Notes under the pieces: model-generated
The model's database searches: none
What the model was told of the DNA's origin: nothing
Seen by the model: the letters and a program-made list of their open reading frames with translations, nothing else
Position numbers and translations under genes: made by a program
Shown: piece by piece, positions 55,435 to 64,000 of the stretch
Position numbering within the stretch: position 1 is the stretch's first letter
Layout: every line of letters starts with the position of its first letter
NCBI GenBank assembly: GCA_022059125.1
Contig: JAEUWY010000002.1
Coordinates: 3,348,001-3,412,000 of the forward strand
Source: Corynespora cassiicola
Taxonomy: Eukaryota > Ascomycota > Dothideomycetes > Pleosporales > Corynesporascaceae
Direction: 5' to 3'
DNA length: 64,000 nt

Positions 55435-57681
55435 TCAGTCATCAAAGCCTTCAAAATCGCTGCCAGCGTCGCTAGCTGCTTCGACGGCCTTGGGGGGCTG
55501 GTGCTCCCGCCGCTTGCTGGCCAACTTGGCACCTCTCTTGCGGTTTTCGATCTTCCTCTCATACCCGCTCTTTGTGCTGATTCTGGCCTTGTTCTTCCCA
55601 TCATCATCCTTGACGGTTCGTCTGGCTTCGACACCCCTCTTCTTCAGCTGCTGTTTGTCCCTCTTCGTGGGCGTGGGTAAGGCGTCCAAAAGCCACTGCT
55701 TAACGCTAGCCTCTTCCTCGCTCTTGCCCCGTAGCTTCTCAGAGGCGCGGATCACGTTGGCAACATTCTTAATGTAGGGAATGTCATCCTGAGTGTAAAA
55801 CGTGACAGCAACGCCACCCTCGCGGCCTGCGCGACCGGTACGGCCAACACGATGCACATACGCAGCCGCGGAATTTGGCACGTCATAGTTGACGACACCA
55901 TTGAGACCACGGAAGTCGACGCCTCGAGCAAGGAGATCGGTAGTGATTAGCACCCAGATCTCGCCACGGCGGAAGCGCGTCATGATGGCTTCCCGGGCCG
56001 TCGCGGAGAGATCCGCGTGTAATACTGCGATACGAGAGCTGCCGCCGGCTTCCGGCGGAATGTCGTAGAGAAGCTCTGAATGAAGTGCGATGGCTCGGGG
56101 AATGGTCTGCGTGAAGACTAGGAAAGGCGGACGAAGGGATGCCGACGTGTCCGACGCAGGAACGGCAGTTGGGTGCAAAAGTTGTCGCAATCCTAAAAGC
56201 TTGCCCTGCTCAGTTGCAGCATAAGTGAGTTGATGAGTAATATTGGGAATCGCCGTGTCTTTCAATCCCACAACTAATCGAATAAGAGGTGGTCGAGGGG
56301 GCAGAGAGGCCGACTCGGTCAGTTTTGCCCATCGATCATTGAGCGTGCTAATAGCCAAAGCTTCAATGTTCGAACCCATAGTAGCTGACCAAAGACCAAC
56401 GCGGAGTAGAGGGTTGGTGCAAGCGTTCCAGATTGATAGAGTCTGCTCGCGAAACAAAGGATCCAACAGAACATCGGCCTCGTCGAGAACAAGATGTCGT
56501 ACGCTCGGCAATGCTGCTACTTGGCCATCGCGCCGCTTCAACGCATTCAGAAGAGCAAGTGGTGTTGCCACAAGGATGGCAGCTTTTACCCTATCAGCCC
56601 GCTTCCGCTTGCGCTTTGGCTTCTGAATAGCTCGATCGTCATTATCCGATTCCGAGTCGCTATTCTCCTCTTCAGATTCCTCAGGCGACTCGACCGCATC
56701 ATCAGATGCTTCATCTTCTAGTTTTTCGACCACCTCCATACCCTTCTTCATGAGTGTTGCCTTTATGCCCGTGCCCTTTGCCAACTTGCGCGCCTCGTTC
56801 ACAATCTGCGAAGACAATTCCCTTGTCGGAGCAATGATTATCGCACGAGGTCCGTCATCCGAGCCAGATTCTTTCTTTTCAGCAAGAAGGGCATTGATCA
56901 TCGGTACGAGGAAAGCTATGGTTTTACCGCTTCCTGTTGGTGCCACACTCAAGAGATCGATATCGCCTCCATACTCAGATCCAGACGAGCTTACAGAAGT
57001 GGCGCTTTCTTTTTTTTCCAGTCTGCTCTTCTTTGCACACAGCAAGGGCAATGCAGCAAATTGTACCTCAGTGGGTAGCGTGTAACCCTGTTCATTCAGG
57101 TTCTCTGCCAATCGCCTCGAAATCCCACATCGTGCTCGAAGCTGAACGAACGATGTCAATGGCTGCGGATACAGCTGCTTCTTCTCTTTCTTCTTCTTTT
57201 CAGCAGAATCCTCCTGCTCCCGCTTACGCTTCTTCGATTTCTTTTTCTCTTTTTGCGTTTCCTCCTGCGGCGCAAAGTCTTCCAACACAACTATTTTTAG
57301 CTTATGTGAACGCAAAACTCTTTTGCACTCGTCTTCATCATAATATTCTTCCAATTCCTCATCCCCGCTATCAGGTTCTTCCGAGCCTGCGCGCTCATCT
57401 GCCGCCCTATTCTTCTTCGTCTTTCGCGTGGATTTCGTCTCCGTTTTGGATTCAGCAGGTGCTTCCCCGAAGAAATCTAGGTCGGCCGGGAGTGCAGAAG
57501 ACTCCTCCGCATCCTGCCCTCTCTTTCTCTTCTTATTCTTCTTCTTTTCGGAGGCAGGTCGGTCCTGTTCGTCGTGTCCGAAGAGCTGTGGGTTCGCGAC
57601 GGCACCGGACGAGGGAAGCTTCTGCGCAGGGGCGTTTTGCGAACCTTTGTTGGACCGCGATAGGAGTTTAAAGACGTTCAT
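55435..57681 (-). CDS. ROK1: DEAD-box RNA helicase Rok1
   Basis: Single exon, 748 residues. I start at ATG 57681 because the protein then opens with MNVFKLLSRSNK, matching the Rok1-type N-terminus; the frame has another ATG 31 codons upstream. The first ~180 residues are Lys/Glu-rich with nuclear-type basic patches. Helicase motifs are complete: Q-region PTEVQFAALPLL, motif I APTGSGKT, Ia PTRELSSQI, Ib TPLAL, II LDEADVLLD, III WSATMGS, V TDLLARGVDF and VI HRVGRTGRAGREG. An acidic then basic insertion of about 50 residues lies between motifs Ia and Ib. Family knowledge: Rok1 (human DDX52) is a nucleolar ATPase required for 18S rRNA maturation, releasing snR30 and aiding Rrp5 function. The C-terminal tail is basic. 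Confidence 0.93.
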   Translation of the reverse strand: MNVFKLLSRSNKGSQNAPAQKLPSSGAVANPQLFGHDEQDRPASEKKKNKKRKRGQDAEESSALPADLDFFGEAPAESKTETKSTRKTKKNRAADERAGSEEPDSGDEELEEYYDEDECKRVLRSHKLKIVVLEDFAPQEETQKEKKKSKKRKREQEDSAEKKKKEKKQLYPQPLTSFVQLRARCGISRRLAENLNEQGYTLPTEVQFAALPLLCAKKSRLEKKESATSVSSSGSEYGGDIDLLSVAPTGSGKTIAFLVPMINALLAEKKESGSDDGPRAIIIAPTRELSSQIVNEARKLAKGTGIKATLMKKGMEVVEKLEDEASDDAVESPEESEEENSDSESDNDDRAIQKPKRKRKRADRVKAAILVATPLALLNALKRRDGQVAALPSVRHLVLDEADVLLDPLFREQTLSIWNACTNPLLRVGLWSATMGSNIEALAISTLNDRWAKLTESASLPPRPPLIRLVVGLKDTAIPNITHQLTYAATEQGKLLGLRQLLHPTAVPASDTSASLRPPFLVFTQTIPRAIALHSELLYDIPPEAGGSSRIAVLHADLSATAREAIMTRFRRGEIWVLITTDLLARGVDFRGLNGVVNYDVPNSAAAYVHRVGRTGRAGREGGVAVTFYTQDDIPYIKNVANVIRASEKLRGKSEEEASVKQWLLDALPTPTKRDKQQLKKRGVEARRTVKDDDGKNKARISTKSGYERKIENRKRGAKLASKRREHQPPKAVEAASDAGSDFEGFDD

Positions 57682-58116
57682 AATGAATGAATGATGACCT
57701 GAGCTCAAGGGTTGTTCTTGAGTTGTGTTGACGTGTGGGCCATGTTGTTGCGGAGCTCCAAGTGAAAAGATCATGATGGTTCAAAAAAGTTTCTGGGGCT
57801 CGGCGGTCGGAAGATATAAACTCCGATCACATCAAGTAGCATGTCACACCTAGAAACGAGATATGAAATAATGCATCGCATAGCCGCACGGGGAGAAAAA
57901 AAAGGAAATCTAAATCAGAGTATGTGCAATAGTACAGTGTTGGGACATGCCGTGTGCACAGCTCATACATAATCCCATCCTTTCGCTCCTGCTCTCAGAC
58001 ACCTGTACGTGTCCCTACTTCTCTCGTCGCGTCCCATCCCGAGTCCATGTAAATGTACACAGAGATTGCCATGATTAACCCAGCCTTTCCGTTTCAACTT
58101 GTCGGTCGTTATGCGT
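57682..58116. other. Intergenic between the ROK1 promoter and the ATP20 3' flank
   Basis: 435 bases with no gene. An A9 tract lies at about 57,896-57,904. Confidence 0.5.
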
Positions 58117-59012
58117 CTAGTGGTGGGCAGGGGCGCTCGCGCGGTAGCCAACAATCTTGAAGCGACCGATCATCTCGCCAACAGTGAAGAAACCGAGAAC
58201 CTCAGCGAGGACGATGCTGGCAGTAAGCACCTCGGTGCGGGAAACGTTCCGTACTCGGCTCAAGATAGACGTGGGCTGTGCGGCGTTGGCAGACTGGTTG
58301 AAGAGTGCGCCGGGGTTGCGGAGCGACTTGAGGAGCGACTGATAGTAGCTCTGGAAGGTGGCAGCGTTGCTTATCAAGGTCAATACGAAATTGCAGCAAT
58401 AAAGGAATGGTAATGGTGATGCTTACGGTGGAGCCATGCCTCTCTGGTGAGCGACAAGCTTTCCGAGCTCAAGACCAACCCTCGAGTAGTAGGTGACGCG
58501 GGGAATCAGTGCTGTGCAATCATGGTGTTAGCTAATGAGTCCATATGTGATGGCATCGCGACAGTTGGTCGGTCCGCTGGACCGAGCTGATGGAGCGTAG
58601 CAAGAGTAGCAGCGTGAGCATTTCCAAAGCTACCTGGAAGCAAGCCATTGAGCTATTCCAAGCCGCTCCACATGCTATAAGTCTGCTGAGGCTCCCCTGG
58701 GTCCCAATTGACGCGGCTATCGCTCGAGGATCCGGACTAACCTTGCACGGTGTTGACGAGGCGTCCGGTGCGTCCGCCGACCTTGCTCAGGGCACCAGCG
58801 GCCGCAGACGCGGCGGATCCGGCCTTGGAGAGAGCGTTTCCAGCGGAGGAGGAGACCTTGGAGAGGCCCTCGGATGCCTTGGACGAGGCCTCAGCGGCCT
58901 TGTCCTTTGCCGCACCTGCAGCCTCCGAGGTCGAGGAAGCATTGCGGATGCCGGCGCGGCGGACGGCAAATGTCGAGTGCCGCAGCACGGCGCGCGATGC
59001 AGCGAGAGACAT
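58117..59012 (-). CDS. ATP20: Mitochondrial F1Fo-ATP synthase subunit g
   Basis: Exons 59012-58742, 58511-58427 and 58369-58117 give 202 residues; introns are 230 and 57 nt. The first exon starts with a presequence-like stretch rich in Ala, Arg and Ser, then a long Ala/Ser/Lys low-complexity helix. Conserved subunit g blocks follow: LVNTVQ, then LIPRVTYYSRVGLELGKLVA, then FQSYYQSLLKSLRNPGAL and the C-terminal membrane helix VLTASIVLAEVLGFFTVGEM with its GxxxG-like glycine spacing. Family knowledge: subunit g pairs with subunit e in the Fo part and promotes ATP synthase dimers that bend cristae. The Ala-rich insert after the presequence is longer than in yeast. Assignment is confident. Confidence 0.93.
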
Positions 59013-59406
59013 TGTGACGGGAGGGGAGGGCGAATTGGCGATGGGTTCGATGGGGGCGCCGGCGTGAAGTTGGGAGGTTGGAGCTCCGGCAACAGACTGA
59101 GGATTTTTCCGAGCTTCGAGCTTGGCCCGTGCGTCTGTTGGAAGTATTGAGAGGGCTCACGCGATCTCTGGGTAACTTGATCTTCTCTGCCTTAATGAAA
59201 TCTCTACAAAAGATATGGGTTTCTACAGGCTTCAAGATGGGGAATTTACTCGTCTCAACAACAATTACCCAATTGGTGATGATAATCTGAGAGCTTGAGC
59301 CGGGAACAACCATTTTCCGAAATCTTGGCATTCCGGCGGGTGATTTGAACCTCATGAACAAACCAATTGCGCAGTTCACTTCCGCGACAGATGGTCGACT
59401 TTCAAG
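59013..59406. promoter_or_regulatory. Divergent promoter: ATP20 (-) and Clr5-domain gene (+)
   Basis: 394 bases between diverging starts with no other gene. No TATA element stands out. Confidence 0.45.
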
Positions 59407-61560
59407 ATGGTCTACAACTGGGATGGGAAGGAACAAGAGTGCTACAGGCTATATGTAGAGGAGAAGAGGAGTCTAGATGAGGTCATGGATTACTGGGAGC
59501 AGCGTGGCTTCACACCAAGGTGAGTAATCGCATGGATTGCACAGGTGAAGATACAGGACGCCGTACACCCCCTTCCTGGTACTCCTGACCATTCTGTGGG
59601 TCGTGGCCCCAGCTTCCTCCACACTGGGGATCATTTGATCATGATTGTGGGTATACTGATACGTCTGGTAGCAAACGCGCCTTCCAGACGCAGTTCAAGG
59701 TACCGACTGGGCTCGAGTCGATCATCCAAGGTCAGACTAACAGCATATTAGCGATGGGACTTTCCCAGCAAACAAAATCCGGCACACAAAAATCCTGCCT
59801 TGATCTCGCGTGTGAAGGAGCTGTGGGAAAAGAACGTGATGCAGAAAGACATGCTAGAGGCGCTCAACAACGAAGGTTTTCAGATTAATGATCGCGAGTT
59901 AATGAGGCTACGTCTTCGGTTTAAATGGCTATTGAGAGATAGCACGGGACGAGTCGGGAAAGAGAAGAATGAGGGTAGAAACAACTCTCAGAGTAGCCAG
60001 AGGGTTAAGAAACAGAGGGTTGGGGAAGATCGTGGGTTGATAGATCAGCTTGCTGATGCAATACTGCAGGAAAAGGACTCTAGTGAGGAAGAATCTGGGC
60101 AGGGGAGCACCGTAGAGGCACAATCCGGACCAAAGCGGTCTTCCAACGAACCTCAACCCCAGTCACAAAACCTGGATCCAGCCGAAACGCTTCGACGGCA
60201 ACTACGTCAAGAGCAATTACGTCAAGAGAGTGACGAGAAATGGCGTACCAGGAAACGTCGACGACGCACGAGGGGGTGGGCTGGATTACCTGCAGATGCC
60301 CCAGGAGAGCCTCCCAGATTCCCATCAGAAACGACTCTCGATGAAAGCAAAGCCTATCTTAGCCTGGACAACCAGCTGTATCGTCAAGTCCGAGAACAAT
60401 TTCAAGCAATGTGTGAAGAGCAGGGTGTTGTCAAGAAGACAATTGCCGGGCCGGAGAAATGGGGTCAGCTCTTGCAACAGCTGATACGCGAAAACACTCA
60501 TTTATCGACCGTTTTCCAGCAAGAGCCTGAAGTATTAGAACAGGGGAGTGCATTGTGGCGGCCAAAAAACTACAAGGCCCTATCTCTCGATGTGATATGT
60601 ATGGATGTAACGAAACGCCTGCGCACCATGGAGAGCAGAATGGGTATACCGGAAGCCAAGAATATTCTCGGTCTCAATCCTGAAGAGTCCCGTCAGGTTC
60701 GAAGTGCTTTTTACACCAAATTAAAAGAAGACCACTTCACTAGCAAGCTTCAAGCAGGAGATCAACATTGGAATGAACTCAAACAAGAATGGGTCCAAGA
60801 ATCTGAGCTCTTGACACGGATTCTTGCTGCTGGCGATTCGGATCCTAAGCATATCGAAAAGCTCAAGGCTATTGAGATTTTGGCACGGGATGTGATGAAG
60901 CGCTTGCGAAATGAAAATTCATTGAGCAATCCAGAGAAGTCAAAGAAATCTCATCAAGGGCCTGGACCGGGGCCTGCACCGCCCAGTGCGCTTGCGCATG
61001 CATCGGCTTCCCACGCAAAGTCTCGCCACCGAACAGGTACCCGGAGTGCTGGGCAGGCAGGCAGCGACCTGCCTTCATTATCCGCATCCTCAGACCTACA
61101 GATCGACCCTTCACTTCTTCTCGCGGCGAGCGATGCAGCTGTGATACCTCACATTCCGCATGAACCCTCCTTCCAGCACTCACAGGCTCACCATGGCACC
61201 GAGCAAGGCTCCTACGCGTCTGCCACGTCTCAAGTCTTCGGAAATGCACCCCTACCTATATATTTTCGTCTTCACTCACTCTCAAACACCAGTATTCCAA
61301 ATAAGACCGTCTGGCTAAGCATTCTCCAATCGTCTTCAGTCTCCGAGATCAAGAACCTAGCGATGCGAGAGCATCCAGGAACCACGGTGGTCAAACTTGA
61401 GGGCTTGATCGTGCACAAGTATCCAGGTCAGCCAGACAGGGAGGTCATGATAACGATTGATGACGAAGATGAACTCCGTGCTTATTTGGGGCATGTAGGT
61501 GGTGGCAAGGCGACATTTGTCGTTTTGCTTGGCCTCGGGCAAGGAGGTGGATATGTGTAA
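59407..61560 (+). CDS. Clr5-domain protein, putative nuclear regulator
   Basis: Exons 59407-59519, 59672-59699 and 59752-61560 give 649 residues; the middle exon is only 28 nt. Splicing joins YNWDGKEQECYRLYVEEKRS, EVMDYWEQRGFTP, RAFQTQFK and RWDFP into the Clr5 pattern (a helix-turn-helix-like ~55-residue N-terminal domain). A second similar helical block follows (LISRVKELWEKN, then MLEALNNEGFQINDRELMRLR), reading like another DNA-binding repeat. The middle has basic Arg/Lys-rich nuclear-type signals, and two helical segments (about 235-310 and 325-415) look related to each other. The C-terminal ~90 residues (IYFRLHSLS to the end) look globular with an acidic TIDDEDE strand. Family knowledge: Clr5 in fission yeast is linked to heterochromatic silencing; most members are uncharacterised. 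A DNA-binding role is inferred. Confidence 0.8.
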
Positions 61561-62023
61561 ATTTCATCCCAGTTGCAATTTAACATTGAGTTACAAAGGT
61601 TCTCGCCTTGTGCTCAATAGTGAGGATGAATTATAGATTATGGACTTCATCGAGCGCAAGAACGCTCATATTCGATTCAGCAAAACACCCAAGTACTCGC
61701 CTACCTGGTGGTCAAGATGTCTAGTCACGAGACCCACCCGCCCGCTCGGTATCCATTGACCCGAGTCCCATAGCTATCCATCCCCACAACCCTCAATTTA
61801 CCTTCTCGCCGAACCATACATCCGCGTTCTAGCACTTAAACCACCATGGCGTCTTCGAGACTTTCGAAAGCCGCTCCGCCTCCCGATCTGCCATCCACCT
61901 GACCTTTTTCCGTCGTGCGCCGCTTTTCAATTCTTCTCCAACTTCTTTTCCAAAAAGTGATACCCCGCCCCGCCCTCGTCCCATCCCATCTACCCCACCA
62001 AAACACAGCCACGCGCAACAACG
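61561..62023. other. Intergenic upstream of the second SDR gene
   Basis: 463 bases containing the 3' flank of the Clr5-domain gene and the SDR promoter, with a C-rich and A-rich leader just before the ATG. No gene seen. Confidence 0.5.
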
Positions 62024-62981
62024 ATGGCCACTGCACAGCTCCTTGTTGGCAAGACCGCAGCTATTACCGGCGGCGTTACAGGCATCGGCCGCGCCATTGT
62101 CCTGGGATACATTGCGCATGGCGCCAACGTGGCCGTGAACCACTACGGCGACGCAAAGTCGGCATCGCAGTACCAGACGCTCGTCGAGGAGGCAGCAGCT
62201 TCGCTCGCGGGTGGCAAACAAGAGGCCGAGTCCCGTCTGGCCGAGGTGCCCGGAGATGTCGGCAACCCAGAGACTGGAAAGAAGCTCGTTGCGGAGGTGG
62301 TCAAGAGGTGGGGTCGTTTGGACGTGTTTATAAGCAATGCTGGCATTTGCGAGTTTAAGGAATTCTTGGAGTGAGTTTTACCTCGATTCTTTTTTCGCTC
62401 CAATATTTGCTAGTAAAGCAGCGGATGTGCACGGATTCTGTCGTGGTTCTAGTATTGGCAGACGCAATATGCGAACTTGGAACTACAGAAGCATCATGCT
62501 AACCTCATCACAATCCAGTATCACGCCAGGCCTCTGGAACCAGACACTCACAACAAACCTTACTGGTGCCTTTAACACCATTCAAGCGGCTGCTACCCAG
62601 CTTTCCCAGCAATCACCACCCGGTGGCTCCATAATTGGCATTTCCTCCATTAGCGCGCTCGTTGGTGGAGGCCAGCAGGGTCATTACACGCCTACTAAGG
62701 CTGGTGTTTTGTCCCTTATTCAGTCTGCTGCCTGTGCACTTGGGAAATACAACATCCGATGCAACGCGCTCCTACCTGGCACAATCAAGACGCAGCTCAA
62801 CGAAAAGGATCTCGAGGACGAGGAGAAGAGGAAATACATGGAGGGGAGGATTCCCCTCGGTAGGACAGGAGTACCCAAAGATTTGGCAGGCCCAGCAGTG
62901 TTTTTGGGAAGCGAGCTGAGCGAGTATGTTACCGGAGCTCAGCTTCTGGTGGATGGCGGGTTGTTTGTCAACCTCCAGTGA
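62024..62981 (+). CDS. Short-chain dehydrogenase/reductase, sugar-dehydrogenase-like
   Basis: Exons 62024-62370 and 62519-62981 give 269 residues; the intron is 148 nt, GT-AG, joining EFKEFL to DITPGLWNQ. The cofactor loop is TGGVTGIG near residue 15. NAG is in ISNAGICEF, the catalytic Ser is in GISSISALVGG, and the Tyr/Lys pair appears as YTPTK. The C-terminus has the usual LLVDGGLFVNLQ. The overall pattern, including PLGRTGVPKDLAGPAVFL, is that of fungal L-rhamnose/glucose-1-dehydrogenase-like SDRs. His or Asn after the second strand (VAVNHYGD) suggests NADP or dual use. The SDR call is firm; the sugar substrate is a guess. Confidence 0.9.
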
Positions 62982-64000
62982 GATGTTTCGAGGGTTTGAA
63001 GCTTTTTTCTTCATTTTTTGTACATGATGCAATTTAACATAAACATATTTCCACAGGAATAGTCCCAAATGATGTCAATATTGATGGAGGTTTGATGCTA
63101 TGTTACTGTTCATTATGATTGTTCATTACCCGTCTAAACTTTCTCTGCACTAATTTTTGAAATTTGTATCCAGGGATCATATTTGAGCTTTATGATCAAC
63201 GTGATGTCATATAATGATGTTATCTTACTCTAAACCTCTGTGTATGAAAAACGATGATTGATGGCGACGTGACATCTTCCCCCGCCGGACAATTGAATAA
63301 TCGACTTTCAGGTTTCCAAATGCTAATCGTGCCCTCGTAGTCCTTCTCGAACACTTTAAATACCATTGTAAAGTATGCAAAATCGATATCTGAGCTCACA
63401 TGCTGGTGATTTCCCCAAGCCTACCAAAGATAGCGTGCGTTAAAACATCTTAGGCCTCCAAAGTTCCGTAGGTCTTCCTACACCATCAAAGACCACTGCA
63501 GCATCTCAGGTGCTGCTTTGGCCTTTGACCGCATTCTTCGATACGAGAACTAATCGGCTTTTTCAAGTTGTTTATAGATGCCAGCTCCACAGGCGTTTAG
63601 TTTGTGCATAACTTGTTGTTATCAGCCGGTGAAGTCTGGCGGGATTCCAATCATCGTTTGTGTGGCCAGCAAAGAATCCCATGAAGTGAATGATGGGGTT
63701 TTTCAATACCTTCAAAATGGTCGTTTACAACTGACACCGAGAGCTGTGTAGGCCAACTATGAGCATGGAAAGATAAATTCGAACAATGACTTCCTTTAGT
63801 ACTCTAGATTTTTTCCGAAACAAATTGCTGGACGTGTCCCTAAAAAGGAAGCACGTTAATGCAGGATTTTCGGTGACAATGTTCCAATGTGACATTGTCA
63901 GAGTGGGAGTCATTATGCCATCTCTTCCTCGTCATTCATTTGTCTGGGTATTGAGAATATTATTCTCAGATCTCCGGCCGAGTAAGTCCAACTATTTCCT
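62982..64000. other. AT-rich intergenic region to the window edge
   Basis: About 1 kb with no supported gene on either strand. The longest frames are about 60 codons and without motifs. No RNA gene or repeat was recognised. Confidence 0.5.

Overview
The window is nuclear DNA of a filamentous ascomycete (Pezizomycotina). The evidence is about 45 short spliceosomal introns (mostly 42-60 nt, GT-AG, several with a CTAAC-type branch site), Kozak-like starts, intron-containing tRNA genes, genes on both strands without operons, and fungal families such as a chitin deacetylase with CBM18 modules, UTP11, TMA23, ROK1, CMC1, ATP20, THG1, a lipin and a Clr5-domain protein. The class cannot be fixed from sequence alone; Dothideomycetes would fit. 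Apart from one AT-richer block the gene content is mostly housekeeping. I found no plasmid, phage, CRISPR or intact transposon.

Layout. 1-5.1 kb: a secreted chitin deacetylase and two intron-containing tRNA-Thr genes. 5.1-14 kb: an S6K/Psk1-like AGC kinase, a kelch-repeat protein, a mitochondrial ABC1/UbiB-like atypical kinase and a Baeyer-Villiger-type flavin monooxygenase. 14.2-21.1 kb: an AT-richer, gene-poor block holding two lineage-restricted-looking genes (one soluble, one membrane protein) and decayed coding-like sequence. 21.5-24.7 kb: UTP11, a short-chain dehydrogenase (SDR) and TMA23. 25.3-33 kb: THG1, whose last exon carries an apparent insertion of nearly 500 residues, and the lipin phosphatidate phosphatase. 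33-45 kb: a membrane-anchored FN3/coiled-coil protein, TAF9, CMC1, a Dcr2-like metallophosphoesterase and an MFS transporter fused to a ~500-residue N-terminal region. 45.7-50.4 kb: an amidase and a Dal5/allantoate-permease-type transporter, divergently transcribed from a promoter rich in GATA motifs. 51.7-64 kb: an aquaporin with a long N-terminus, ROK1, ATP20, a Clr5-domain protein and a second SDR.

Functional links. UTP11, TMA23 and ROK1 act in ribosome biogenesis. CMC1, ATP20 and the ABC1-like protein are mitochondrial. The amidase and permease look like a co-regulated nitrogen-scavenging pair. THG1 and the tRNA-Thr genes belong to tRNA supply and maturation. Exon structures below were read by eye from splice signals and frame continuity; none has transcript support. 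Many open frames begin at TTG or GTG, so I moved starts to the ATG best supported by context and family length.
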